Below are positions 16,816 to 25,372 of a stretch of DNA of 64,000 nucleotides, one piece after another. The stretch lies in contig JACQPN010000007.1 of NCBI GenBank assembly GCA_016207515.1, positions 1-64,000 on the forward strand, read 5' to 3'. Below the pieces are notes generated by a model that searched no databases, was not told the origin of the DNA, and saw only the letters and a list, made by a program, of their open reading frames with translations. The translations under genes were made by a program, and so were the position numbers. The stretch is from Euryarchaeota archaeon. GTDB lineage: Archaea; Thermoplasmatota; SW-10-69-26; JACQPN01. How positions within the stretch are numbered: position 1 is the stretch's first letter; each line of letters starts with the position of its first letter.

Positions 16816-17525
16816 ACGCCATGGCTTCGACCCGTCCCGCTCGAAAAAAAGCCATCGTCCTTCTCTCCGGGGGACTTGATTCGGCGGTCGCTCTCTGGTG
16901 GGCGAAGGACCAAGGCTACGACCCCATCGCCCTTACCCTCTCGTACCATTCGAGGGCAAACCGCGAACGTGACGCGGCGCGCTCCGTCGCAAGACGCGCG
17001 GGCGGCTATCGCCATCTGGAGATCGATGTCGGGTTCCTCAGGGAAGCCGGCGATCTCGGGCCGACGGTTTCGGGAAAGCGCGACAAGACGCAGCACGGGG
17101 CGCAAGGTCAAGGCGGGGTCACGAACGGCGAGCCGACGTACATCCCGGCCCGCAACGTCATCTTCTACGGCATCGCCTCGTACTACGCCGAGGTGCTCGG
17201 CGCTCAGGCGATAATCGGCGGGCACACGAAAGGCGACGGCGCGCTCTTCCCGGACGCTGGAGCGAAGTTCTTCGACGCGCTGAACGTGGCCCTGTCGCTT
17301 GGCACCGAGGTGGGGAAGGAGGGGAAACTCGAGATCATGCAACCGCTGATTTCGCTCGACAAGGCCGGTGTAGTAAGACTCGGTGAAAGCCTCGGCGCTC
17401 CGATGGGCGCGACATGGAGCTGCCACGGAACGGGCGAACGCCCATGTGGAGAATGTCGCGGCTGTACGACGCGGGCAAGGGGTTTCCAAGAATCCGGACT
17501 TGTCGACCGCCCGCTCGAGCCGTAA
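16812..17525 (+). CDS. queC: 7-cyano-7-deazaguanine synthase QueC
   Basis: From the ATG at 16812 the protein has 237 residues. It shows the PP-loop SGGLDSAVAL, the YIPARNVIFYGIA motif, GGHTKGD and the C-terminal zinc site C-x7-C-x2-C-x2-C (CHGTGERPCGECRGC). QueC makes preQ0 from carboxy-deazaguanine with ATP and ammonia; in archaea preQ0 feeds archaeosine in tRNA. The other pathway genes are not in the window. The start overlaps the SDR stop by ATGA. Confidence 0.95.
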   Translation: MNAMASTRPARKKAIVLLSGGLDSAVALWWAKDQGYDPIALTLSYHSRANRERDAARSVARRAGGYRHLEIDVGFLREAGDLGPTVSGKRDKTQHGAQGQGGVTNGEPTYIPARNVIFYGIASYYAEVLGAQAIIGGHTKGDGALFPDAGAKFFDALNVALSLGTEVGKEGKLEIMQPLISLDKAGVVRLGESLGAPMGATWSCHGTGERPCGECRGCTTRARGFQESGLVDRPLEP

Positions 17526-17562
17526 GGCATTGTGGCGCGAAAGGGAACACGAGGTGAAGATG

Positions 17563-17597
17563 GGGTCCGGAGAACCGGTGGGGTTGTCCCCGGACCC
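17563..17597 (+). terminator. Stem-loop after queC
   Basis: GGGTCCGG at 17563-17570 pairs with CCGGACCC at 17590-17597 around a 19-base loop, followed 14 bases later by GTTTATCGTT. It lies between convergent genes and may end both transcripts. Confidence 0.35.
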
Positions 17598-17618
17598 AAG
17601 CGGTGGTTCTGTTTATCG

Positions 17619-18506
17619 TTACGGGAGGGCGATCCTTGACGTGACCGGATCAAGAAGGCCCTTGCTTCTCACTGACACGCCGACGTCCACGTCGATGCCG
17701 CCATCGTCAGCCGCATCGGTTTCGGCCTGGCCGCCGATCAGCGCCCGAATCGCGATCTCGACGGAATCAATCGCCTCGTCGATCTGGTCGGCCACGTGGT
17801 CGGCCGTGTGCGCCGCCTGTTCTGCCAGTACATCGTAGGCGTCGTGGGTCTCTTCGGCGGAATTCGAGATGGTGCCGGCCGCGAATTCGCTGGACCAATC
17901 CGCGGCCCCCGCAAAAGCACCGGAGAAGTGGCCGACGGCGCACGATATCTCGTCGCCGAGCTGTTCGACCGTCGAGGCCATGGCAACGCCGGCCTCGGCT
18001 GCCGCGTCCATGATGCCGCCACCCGCGTCAAGCGCGACCACGATTGCGGAACCCCCCGCGTCCATCATGACGCGCAGCGCGTCGAACCCGTGGTCGGTTT
18101 CGTTCTGTGGATCCTCGACCGCTTCGTCGACAGCGTGATACGTCTCCTCGACGTCGTCCGTGGTCTCGTTCGCCGCGTCCCGCATCGGAGGCCTGTACCC
18201 TTCCGTGTCGTTCGCATCGGTCTGATTGTGGGGCGGGGACGGCGCGGGTTCCTCGTAGCAGAGGCCTTCGATCCCCCATACGCGTCCGCCGGTGTCGCCG
18301 AGATAATGGTGGCCTGCGTCACATGCCCATCCATGGGCCCAATGATACGTGCCTGATAGGTCGTGCGAGGTATCGTTCGCGAACGCCATCGGATTGTCGC
18401 TGGCCTCGTCCACTTTCGCCAAGAGTTCGTTCGCGGGGTCATCCGCCGTCGCCAAGCCCGAGACGGCGAGGACCGCCGTCACCATCAACGCAAGCGCATT
18501 CGTCAT
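17619..18506 (-). CDS. Secreted acidic helical protein, unknown
   Basis: From the ATG at 18506 the protein has 295 residues: a signal peptide (about 1-22), an aromatic/His segment with WAHGWACDAGHHYLGDTGG, a Pro/Asn/Thr linker with NxT sites, and a long acidic region. That region is rich in Asp, Glu and Ala with many spaced His, likely helical (EETHDAYDVLAEQAAHTADHV). No family is recognised. It is transcribed away from the glm operon. Confidence 0.6.
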   Translation of the reverse strand: MTNALALMVTAVLAVSGLATADDPANELLAKVDEASDNPMAFANDTSHDLSGTYHWAHGWACDAGHHYLGDTGGRVWGIEGLCYEEPAPSPPHNQTDANDTEGYRPPMRDAANETTDDVEETYHAVDEAVEDPQNETDHGFDALRVMMDAGGSAIVVALDAGGGIMDAAAEAGVAMASTVEQLGDEISCAVGHFSGAFAGAADWSSEFAAGTISNSAEETHDAYDVLAEQAAHTADHVADQIDEAIDSVEIAIRALIGGQAETDAADDGGIDVDVGVSVRSKGLLDPVTSRIALP

Positions 18507-18636
18507 CTGTCTTGTCCTCCAGGACTGAATCAAAGGTGCGGCGCGGGGGGTATATCCTCATTGGATGGAGGATTTGAGCATCCGGCCAGGGGCGAAGGGT
18601 GGTCGAAGGGGACTACGCGAAAGGGCGAGTACCAAG

Positions 18637-18648
18637 CCTTAATAAACG
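18637..18648 (+). promoter_or_regulatory. TATA box of the glm operon
   Basis: CCTTAATAAACG is centred about 27 bases before the ATG at 18670. A weak GGAGCC lies between them. Confidence 0.6.
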
Positions 18649-18669
18649 TAACTATCCATTGGAGCCACG

Positions 18670-19836
18670 ATGAGGGCCATCATATTGGCGGCGGGCGAGG
18701 GGATGCGCCTTCGGCCTCTCACAAACTCCAAACCGAAGGTCATGATCCCGGTGGCGAACCGGCCTATACTCGAATACGTGGTCGAGGCCCTGGTCAAGAA
18801 CAAGGTGAAGGACATCACCATAGTCGCCGGCTACCGCCGCGAGGTCGTCCAATCCTACTTCGAGGACGGCCGCCGGTTCGACTGCAAGATCAAGTACGTC
18901 TTCCAAGACTCTCCCATCGGGACCGCCCACGCCCTGTCTCTTGCATTCGACGGGCCCGGTGAATCGCTGGTCCTCGGCGGCGACAACATCATCGACGGCG
19001 ACCTCGTCGGTGCAATCACCTCGGAGGGCGAGGGCCTTCGCCTCGCGATCGCCCACAGCGACAATCCGGCGAAGTACGGCGTCGTACAGCTCTCCGGCAA
19101 GTACGTGAAATCCTTGGAAGAGAAGCCGCGCGAAGCCAAGTCCGACCTCGTGAACGCGGGTGTCTACGTCATCCCGCAAGGCTTCAGGAACCTTTTGAAC
19201 GAGGCCGTGAAGAACGGCGTTCACCAGCTTCCGGACGTGATCCAGGCGGCGATCGACAACGGCGAGAAGGTGATGGGTGTCAAGACCGCGGCCGGGGCAT
19301 GGATGGACGCAGTCTACCCTTGGGACATCCTGAACATCAACGCCAAGATCCTCGCCCGCGAGGCGCCGGACGAGAAAAAGGGGTCGGTGATCAAGGGAAA
19401 GGCGGCGATCATCCGGCCGACGGCCGACGTGCGCGGGCCGACGATCGTCGGCGACGGTTCGATCATCGAAGCCAACACCGTCGTCTATCCGTCATCGGCC
19501 ATAGGGAAGAACGTCACCATCGGCCCCGCCTGCGTCATCGAGAACAGCGTCATCATGGACGACGCCGAGATCGGGCCGGGCTCGATAATCAAGAACAGCG
19601 TCATATCGTCTGGCGTGCGGACAGGCCCGCGCTTCACGGCCATCTCGGGACTCGCCGACTTCAAGGCGCAGGACGGCTTCTACACGCTTTCCGACTTCGG
19701 ATGCGTCGTCGGCGAGGACGTCGTGATCGGGGGGAACGTTTCGCTCGAACCCGGCGTCGTCGTGGGATCAAGGTCCACCATCAGGTCGAACGTGAACCTC
19801 AGCCGCTCGATCCCTGATTCTGCGAGGGTCGAATAG
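18670..19836 (+). CDS. Sugar-1-phosphate nucleotidyltransferase with LbH domain (GlmU-like)
   Basis: The 388-residue protein starts MRAIILAAGEGMRLRPLT, the nucleotide-binding loop of sugar-phosphate nucleotidyltransferases, and contains VLGGDNIIDGD with the metal-binding Asp. From about residue 245 it has a left-handed beta-helix with hexapeptide repeats (IGKNVTIGPACVIENSVIM). Archaeal proteins of this design activate sugar phosphates with UTP or dTTP and may N-acetylate amino sugars. It heads the operon with glmS, glmM and a second such gene. Which one makes UDP-GlcNAc is not decidable here. Confidence 0.87.
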   Translation: MRAIILAAGEGMRLRPLTNSKPKVMIPVANRPILEYVVEALVKNKVKDITIVAGYRREVVQSYFEDGRRFDCKIKYVFQDSPIGTAHALSLAFDGPGESLVLGGDNIIDGDLVGAITSEGEGLRLAIAHSDNPAKYGVVQLSGKYVKSLEEKPREAKSDLVNAGVYVIPQGFRNLLNEAVKNGVHQLPDVIQAAIDNGEKVMGVKTAAGAWMDAVYPWDILNINAKILAREAPDEKKGSVIKGKAAIIRPTADVRGPTIVGDGSIIEANTVVYPSSAIGKNVTIGPACVIENSVIMDDAEIGPGSIIKNSVISSGVRTGPRFTAISGLADFKAQDGFYTLSDFGCVVGEDVVIGGNVSLEPGVVVGSRSTIRSNVNLSRSIPDSARVE

Positions 19837-19837
19837 G

Positions 19838-21658
19838 ATGTGCGGCATAGTGGGTTACTGCGGCGAGAAGAACGCGCCCAAGCTGCTTCTTGAAGGCCTG
19901 CGTCGCCTCGAATACCGCGGCTACGACTCGGCAGGGATCGCCATACCGCTCAAGGGGGCCTTCGAGGTCGCCCGCGAAGTGGGCCTCGTGGAGAAGCTCG
20001 CTCCGACGATCCCCTCGACAGGAAAGTCGGGTATCGGCCACACGCGCTGGGCGACACATGGCGGAGTCACGAAGAGGAACGCCCACCCGCACCTCTCCTG
20101 CGACGGAAAGGTGGCTGTGGTGCACAACGGCATCCTGTCGAACTTCCTGACGCTCAAGGAGCAACTTATCGAGGAAGGCCACATGTTCGCGTCGGAGACG
20201 GACACCGAGGTCCTCGCGCACATGTTGGAGGCCGCTTACAAGGGAAGCATCGAGGACGCGTTCTTCGCCGTGTTGAAGAAGATCCAAGGGACGTTCGCGA
20301 TCGCCGTCATGCACGCCTCGGAGCCGGACAAGGTGATCGCGGCAAGATCGGGCCCACCGCTCGTCGTGGGGCTTGGCGATGGAGAGAACTTCCTCGCCTC
20401 CGACGTCACACCGCTTCTCGAGCACACGAAGAAGGTTTTCTTCCTCGACGACGGGCACGCGGTCGTGATAACGAAGCGGGCCGCGAAACTCTACGATTTC
20501 GCCCATAGGGAACTCAAGCCGAAGATCGTGGACGTCCCGTGGGACGCAAAAGACGCGGAGAAGGGCGGCTACGACCACTTCATGCTCAAAGAGATCTACG
20601 AGCAGCCCTCCGCGATCCACGACGTGCTCCTTGGCCGCGCGGACGCCACTCTCCAAGGACGGCTCGAGTTGGACGGAAACGTTACGGCGGAGGTCTTCTC
20701 CGAGATCGACCGCGTGATGATACTCGCGTGCGGCACGTCGTACCACGCGGGGCTCGTCGGCAAGCGCCTGTTCGAGGACCTCGCTGGGCTTCCGGTCGAC
20801 ATCGAGATCGCCTCCGAGTACCGCTACGCCGAGACGCGCCCGACCGGCCGCACGCTCGCGATCGCCATAACGCAAAGCGGCGAGACCGCCGACACGATAG
20901 CCGCCCTCCAGAAGGCAAAAAGGAACGATCACCCGACGCTGGCCATCACGAACGTGGTCGGGAGCACCATCACCCGGGTCGCCGACGCGACGTACCTGAT
21001 ACGGGCCGGACCCGAAGTGTCGGTGGCAGCCACGAAGAGCTTCACCAACCAGCTTGTCTCCCTCTACCTCGTGGCCGCGGCGGCGGGAGTCCGCCGCGGC
21101 AGCCTCGCGCCGGAGCGCGCGCGCACCCTCGTCAACGAACTCAAGAACCTGCCGCGGGTCGTCCAGCGAGTCATCGACAAGCGAAGCGAGATCGAGGCGC
21201 TGGCGAACAGCCTCGCCCAGGCAGACCACATCTTCTACATTGGTCGCGGGCCCGCGTATCCTGTCGCCCTCGAGGGCGCTCTCAAGATGAAGGAGATATC
21301 ATACATCCACGCGGAGGGACTATCGGCCGGAGAGTTGAAGCACGGGCCGTTGGCCTTGCTTACGCCAAAGACGCCCGTCGTCGCCCTCGTTCCGCCGGGA
21401 AAAAGCTACGAGGCCATGATGGGGAACATCGCCGAGGTGCGGGCCCGCAACGCCGTCGTCCTCGCGGTCACGCAAGAAGGGGAACGCGAAGTGGAGAAGG
21501 TCGCGTCGGACCAGGTACTCATACCGAAGACCGACGAGTTGCTGTTTCCCGTTCCCGCGGCCGTCCTCATGCAGCTTCTCGCCTACTTCGCGGCCCGAAA
21601 GCGCGGCTGCGAGATCGATCGGCCCAGGAACCTCGCAAAATCGGTGACGGTGGAGTGA
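19838..21658 (+). CDS. glmS: Glucosamine-fructose-6-phosphate aminotransferase GlmS
   Basis: This 606-residue enzyme has N-terminal Cys2 in MCGIVGY as the Ntn glutaminase nucleophile. It has GHTRWATHG, HNGILSN and SETDTE in the glutaminase half and two SIS domains (ACGTSYHAGLVG and ITQSGETADT in the first). It ends RPRNLAKSVTVE, the conserved C-terminus. It converts fructose 6-phosphate and glutamine into glucosamine 6-phosphate. The gene starts one base after the upstream stop, so it is clearly in the operon. Confidence 0.97.
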   Translation: MCGIVGYCGEKNAPKLLLEGLRRLEYRGYDSAGIAIPLKGAFEVAREVGLVEKLAPTIPSTGKSGIGHTRWATHGGVTKRNAHPHLSCDGKVAVVHNGILSNFLTLKEQLIEEGHMFASETDTEVLAHMLEAAYKGSIEDAFFAVLKKIQGTFAIAVMHASEPDKVIAARSGPPLVVGLGDGENFLASDVTPLLEHTKKVFFLDDGHAVVITKRAAKLYDFAHRELKPKIVDVPWDAKDAEKGGYDHFMLKEIYEQPSAIHDVLLGRADATLQGRLELDGNVTAEVFSEIDRVMILACGTSYHAGLVGKRLFEDLAGLPVDIEIASEYRYAETRPTGRTLAIAITQSGETADTIAALQKAKRNDHPTLAITNVVGSTITRVADATYLIRAGPEVSVAATKSFTNQLVSLYLVAAAAGVRRGSLAPERARTLVNELKNLPRVVQRVIDKRSEIEALANSLAQADHIFYIGRGPAYPVALEGALKMKEISYIHAEGLSAGELKHGPLALLTPKTPVVALVPPGKSYEAMMGNIAEVRARNAVVLAVTQEGEREVEKVASDQVLIPKTDELLFPVPAAVLMQLLAYFAARKRGCEIDRPRNLAKSVTVE

Positions 21659-21661
21659 CCG

Positions 21662-22969
21662 ATGGGCCTCTTTGGCTCCAGCGGGATCCGCGGGAAGGTC
21701 TTCGAACGTATCACGCCCGAGCTTTCGCTCAAGGTCGGCCTGGCCGTCGGGGCCGCGCATAAGCGCGTCGTCGTGGGACGCGACACCCGGACGTCGGGAC
21801 CGATGCTTGAAAACGCCCTCGTCTCCGGTCTACTTTCCGCGGGGGCGCAGGTCCGCACCTGCGGCGTCGTGACCACGCCTACGCTCGCGTACGCCGCGCG
21901 GGACTTCGACTGCGGCGTAGTCGTCACCGCGAGCCACAATCCCGGCGAGTACAACGGCATCAAGCTCTGGAATCCGGACGGCATGGCGTTCAGCGTGAAG
22001 CAACAGGAGGAGGTCGAGCGGCGCGTCGCTGGCGAACCTGCGCATGGCCCATGGCGGGACTCGCCTTCGCCGACGGATAATCCCGGCGCCGTCGAGCGGC
22101 ACATGAAGGCGCTTCTCCGCGACGCCCTTTCCGCCAACGGCACCAAGGTCGTCGTCGACTCGGGGAACGGCCCCGGGGCCACGATCACGCCCGAGATGCT
22201 TCGGCGAATGGGTGCCTCGGTCGTCACTTTGAACGCGCAACTCGACGGCACGTTCCCGGCGCGAGACCCCGAACCGACTCCAGAGAACCTCAAGGACCTT
22301 TCCCTGACCGTCACCGCCTCGGGGGCAGCCCTCGGCATCGCCCACGATGGCGACGCCGACCGCATGGTGGCGGTCGACGAGACCGGGACCGTCCTCGGCG
22401 GCGACTTGACCCTCGCGCTCTTCGCCCGGTCCTTGGGGGCCCGCACCATTGTCGTGCCTATCGACACGAGCATGGCCGTGGACAGCTTCCTCAAAGGCGT
22501 GAAGGTCATCAAGGGCCGGGTGGGGGACCAGTTCATCTCCGAGGACGTCAAGGCGCACGGTGCCAGCTTCGGCGGCGAACCGTCCGGCGCTTGGATATTC
22601 CCACGCGTGAGCCTCTGCCCCGACGGGCCCCACGCCGCAAAGCGCATGGTCGAGATCGTGACTAGGGAAGGCCCGCTTTCGAAAGTCGCGGCGGAGTTTC
22701 CGAGCCTGCCGATCAAACGGCACGCGGTGAAAGTGCCCGAAGGGGACAAGGCGAAGACAATGCGGCACGTCAAGGAACTTGCCTCAAGGCTTGGCCGGAC
22801 GAGCTCCATCGACGGGGTTCGTGTCGACCTCGAGGACGGGTGGCTCCTCATACGACCGAGCGGCACGGAACCGAAGATCAGGATAACCGCGGAAGCAAAG
22901 ACCGAGAAGCGGATGGAGGACATCTTCACGAAAGCGTCGGATATACTTGACAAGGCGGTGAAGGCGTGA
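21662..22969 (+). CDS. glmM: Phosphoglucosamine mutase (GlmM-like)
   Basis: This 435-residue alpha-D-phosphohexomutase has FGSSGIRG at the N-terminus, the phosphoserine loop TASHNPGEYNG, the metal loop DGDADR and the sugar-specificity and phosphate loops near GGEPSGAWIF and RPSGTEPKIR. It should move phosphate between C6 and C1 of glucosamine phosphate. Family members also act on glucose or mannose phosphates; the glmS neighbour favours glucosamine. It starts 3 bases after glmS. Confidence 0.93.
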   Translation: MGLFGSSGIRGKVFERITPELSLKVGLAVGAAHKRVVVGRDTRTSGPMLENALVSGLLSAGAQVRTCGVVTTPTLAYAARDFDCGVVVTASHNPGEYNGIKLWNPDGMAFSVKQQEEVERRVAGEPAHGPWRDSPSPTDNPGAVERHMKALLRDALSANGTKVVVDSGNGPGATITPEMLRRMGASVVTLNAQLDGTFPARDPEPTPENLKDLSLTVTASGAALGIAHDGDADRMVAVDETGTVLGGDLTLALFARSLGARTIVVPIDTSMAVDSFLKGVKVIKGRVGDQFISEDVKAHGASFGGEPSGAWIFPRVSLCPDGPHAAKRMVEIVTREGPLSKVAAEFPSLPIKRHAVKVPEGDKAKTMRHVKELASRLGRTSSIDGVRVDLEDGWLLIRPSGTEPKIRITAEAKTEKRMEDIFTKASDILDKAVKA

Positions 22970-24198
22970 GGAAAGAAAAACGCAAGACGCGACCGGCCTC
23001 CGCCAAAGGAAGCGAACTGCGCGCCGTGATCCTTGCCGCTGGAGAGGGGAAACGCATGCGTCCGCTCACGGCCAACATGTCGAAATGCATGCTGCCGGTC
23101 GCAGGAGTCCCCATCGTTGAGCGTCTTGTTCTATCGCTGAAAAGCGCCGGTATGAGAGGCGCGACGATCGTCGTCGGCTACAAGGAGGAGCGCATCCGCG
23201 AGCACTTCGGCGATGGGAGGAAGTGGGATGTCTCCATTGATTACGTGGTACAGAAGGAGCAACTTGGAACGGGCCACGCGCTCGCCCAGATTCCCGAGAC
23301 CGTGGGCCGTTTCATGGTCGCGAACGGCGACATTCTGGTAGACGCGGCGTCGGTCAAGGCGATCGCGTCGCACCCGGGATTCGCGGTCGCCGGCGTCACG
23401 GTGAAGGACCCGACGGAATACGGGACCTTTCGCCTCAGCGGCAAGACCATCCAGGAGATCGTCGAGAAGAGCACGACACCGCCGTCAAGCCACGCGAACG
23501 CGGGCCTCTACATGATCGACTCCACGGTACTCGAAGCCGCAAGAAGTCTCTCGAAGACTGAACGCGGCGAGTTCGAGATCGTGGACGCCGTGAACGCCGC
23601 CATCGCGAAAGGCGCCAGGTTCGAGATGGTGGACATGCGCGAATGGCGCGATGTGGGCCGTCCGTGGCACTTGCTCGAAGCAAACGAAGAGGCGATGCGC
23701 GAAGTCAAGACCCGACTCAATGGGACGGTCGAGAAGGGGGCGACCCTCAAGGGCGCCGTACAGGTGGGAAAGGGCGCTGTCGTGAGGGCCGGTGCTTACA
23801 TCGAAGGCCCCGTGATCATCGGAGCGAACTGCACTGTAGGACCGAACTGCTACATCCGACCAGGCACCGTCCTCATGGAAGGCGCGAAGGTCGGGAACGG
23901 TTGCGAAGTCAAGAACAGCATCATAATGGCGAACGCCCACGTGAACCACCTCTCGTACGTGGGGGACAGCATCATAGGCGAGCGTGTGAACCTCGGCGCG
24001 GGGACCAAGGTCGCCAACCTCCGGCACGATGGGAAGACGATCAAAGCGAAGTGGGATGGACAAAAGTTCGACACGGGAAGACGGAAGTTCGGAGTAGTTC
24101 TGGGCGATGACGTCCACACGGGGATCAACACGAGCTTGAACGTTGGCGTGATGCTGGCGGCGAAGGCGGCGACTAGACCCGGCGACGTGGTGCTCTAG
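22966..24198 (+). CDS. glmU: Bifunctional GlmU-like nucleotidyltransferase/acetyltransferase
   Basis: This 410-residue protein has a basic N-terminal extension and then AVILAAGEGKRMRPLT of the nucleotidyltransferase domain. A left-handed beta-helix (about residues 255-400) ends GDDVHTGINTSLNVG and TRPGDVVL, as in archaeal GlmU. It should acetylate glucosamine 1-phosphate and attach UMP. The GTG start overlaps the glmM stop. The last 32 codons are present again, diverged, at 24700-24821 beyond the hicBA genes. Confidence 0.9.
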   Translation: MRKEKRKTRPASAKGSELRAVILAAGEGKRMRPLTANMSKCMLPVAGVPIVERLVLSLKSAGMRGATIVVGYKEERIREHFGDGRKWDVSIDYVVQKEQLGTGHALAQIPETVGRFMVANGDILVDAASVKAIASHPGFAVAGVTVKDPTEYGTFRLSGKTIQEIVEKSTTPPSSHANAGLYMIDSTVLEAARSLSKTERGEFEIVDAVNAAIAKGARFEMVDMREWRDVGRPWHLLEANEEAMREVKTRLNGTVEKGATLKGAVQVGKGAVVRAGAYIEGPVIIGANCTVGPNCYIRPGTVLMEGAKVGNGCEVKNSIIMANAHVNHLSYVGDSIIGERVNLGAGTKVANLRHDGKTIKAKWDGQKFDTGRRKFGVVLGDDVHTGINTSLNVGVMLAAKAATRPGDVVL

Positions 24199-24238
24199 CG
24201 GCAACGTCAGCACCCAGACGCCGAAAGCGGGACAATTC

Positions 24239-24248
24239 TGATATACAC
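24239..24248 (+). promoter_or_regulatory. TATA box of hicBA
   Basis: TGATATACAC is centred about 30 bases before the hicB ATG at 24273, with AGGAAAG just before the start. Confidence 0.5.
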
Positions 24249-24272
24249 CCCCCGACTACTCTTAGGAAAGAA

Positions 24273-24821
24273 ATGCGATTATCCGCAGTCATCCGGAAGG
24301 AAGGTCGCCTCTTCGTGTCATGGTGCCCGGAACTGGACGTTGCCAGCCAGGGCAGGACGCGTAAGCAAGCCCTCAGCAATCTCGTTGAAGCCGTTCAGTT
24401 GTACCTGGAGGACGAGGACGCGAAAACGCCTCCGGGGAAAGCCTACCTCACGACGTTCGAGATCGAGGATGGCAAGACTTCCCGTCCTGCGAGCGCGTGG
24501 GGTTTTGGCCGCGCTGCGGCGCGCCGGGTTCGAGAGAGTCGGTCAACACTGCAGTCACGTCAGGCTCAAGGGGATCGTGCGTGGCGCGACGCGGGTTGTC
24601 GTCGTTCCGAACCATCCGGAGATCGCGCCTGGAACCCTCCTATCGATCATCCGTCAATCGGGCCTCACGCGAAAAGAGTTCGAGCGGTTGCTCCGATAGA
24701 CAGGCGCCCGATCCACGTCGTTCGCGGCGACGACCTCCACACGGGGATCAACACGAGCCTCAACGTGGGAGTGATGATGGCGGCTGGGGCATCGACGAGG
24801 CCGGGCGAAGTGGTCCTCTAG
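24273..24821 (+). CDS. hicB: HicB-family antitoxin, frame running on through hicA
   Basis: The first about 70 residues (RLFVSWCPELDVASQGRTRKQALSNLVEAVQLYLEDED) are a typical partial-RNase-H HicB antitoxin. HicB neutralises HicA and often represses the operon. No stop follows the conserved part. The frame stays open through the whole of hicA in another phase and ends in the glmU-like remnant, giving 182 residues in total. Related antitoxins end soon after the hicA start, so the functional protein may have lost its own stop. An open frame by chance in GC-rich DNA explains the length equally well. Confidence 0.75.
   Translation: MRLSAVIRKEGRLFVSWCPELDVASQGRTRKQALSNLVEAVQLYLEDEDAKTPPGKAYLTTFEIEDGKTSRPASAWGFGRAAARRVRESRSTLQSRQAQGDRAWRDAGCRRSEPSGDRAWNPPIDHPSIGPHAKRVRAVAPIDRRPIHVVRGDDLHTGINTSLNVGVMMAAGASTRPGEVVL
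24469..24699 (+). CDS. hicA: HicA-family mRNA interferase toxin
   Basis: This 76-residue protein matches HicA: LPVLRARGVLAALRRAGFERV, then CSHVRL holding the catalytic His (usually GSHVRL), then VVVPNHPEIAPGTLLSIIRQSGLTRKEFERLL. HicA cleaves mRNA on ribosomes. The ATG at 24469 lies inside the hicB frame, with GATCGAGG before it. The Gly-to-Cys change next to the catalytic His is unusual. hicB comes first, as is common in archaea. Confidence 0.85.
   Translation: MARLPVLRARGVLAALRRAGFERVGQHCSHVRLKGIVRGATRVVVVPNHPEIAPGTLLSIIRQSGLTRKEFERLLR
24700..24821 (+). pseudogene. Remnant of a second glmU 3' end
   Basis: Read in frame, this stretch ends GDDLHTGINTSLNVGVMMAA and RPGEVVL before a TAG, matching the last 32 codons of glmU at 24103-24198. 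Over about 96 bases some four in five are identical and most differences are silent, so it derives from a diverged homologue rather than a fresh copy. Similarity starts directly after the hicA stop. It has no start of its own. Confidence 0.8.
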
Positions 24822-25372
24822 GGGGCGTCCGCGGGCTTTTCCTTGCCCAGGTATTCAACGTGCGCGACCCATTCGTAACTAATGTCTCGGGCAAGGACGG
24901 TCTTGTAGCTTGCCGGGCCCCCGTACCTTCCTGGCGGCAGAATCCCCATTTCCTTTGTTTCGTTGCTGCCGAATTCCACTTTCTCGCCCATCGGACCCCA
25001 CGCCAACTCAAGGCGCAAGTCACCCGTGGCCGAGAATCGCGCCACTACCGTCGCCTTCAAGTAACTGTTCGTTTCCAACGTCGACCCGTCAAAATGCGTC
25101 ATTAACGCGCCTGCATCGGTCGCTAGTGCCGCCCCGCCGCTGCCCGTGAAGGATCGCGGCCTTAAGCCTGTGGCATTTTCCACGCCCGTAGTCGGAGCAT
25201 TTGCCACGGACGTCGATTGCTCGCCATCGGGTTTCAATGGGGAAGGGGTCGCCTCCCCATCCGAGCCCGCCGCCCCCATGTCGGTCGCACTGGGCGTTAG
25301 ACACCCGGCCAACGCTATAAACAAAACGAGGCCGTACGGGGCCAATCCAATTGATGCCCTACGGGTCGGCAT
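24818..25372 (-). CDS. Lipoprotein, unknown function
   Basis: The 184-residue product has a lipoprotein signal ending IALAGC, then a Ser/Thr/Pro/Gly-rich linker and a beta-rich C-terminal part (LKATVVARFSATGDLRLELAWG). It should be anchored outside the cell. No family is recognised. It converges on the glmU remnant, overlapping it by 4 bases, and its start overlaps the end of the secreted-protein gene upstream by 14 bases, so the two form an operon. Confidence 0.65.
   Translation of the reverse strand: MPTRRASIGLAPYGLVLFIALAGCLTPSATDMGAAGSDGEATPSPLKPDGEQSTSVANAPTTGVENATGLRPRSFTGSGGAALATDAGALMTHFDGSTLETNSYLKATVVARFSATGDLRLELAWGPMGEKVEFGSNETKEMGILPPGRYGGPASYKTVLARDISYEWVAHVEYLGKEKPADAP

Noticed and set aside
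19799-21229. 476-codon minus-strand frame opposite glmS
   Set aside because: It is the antisense shadow of a well-supported gene, common in GC-rich DNA.
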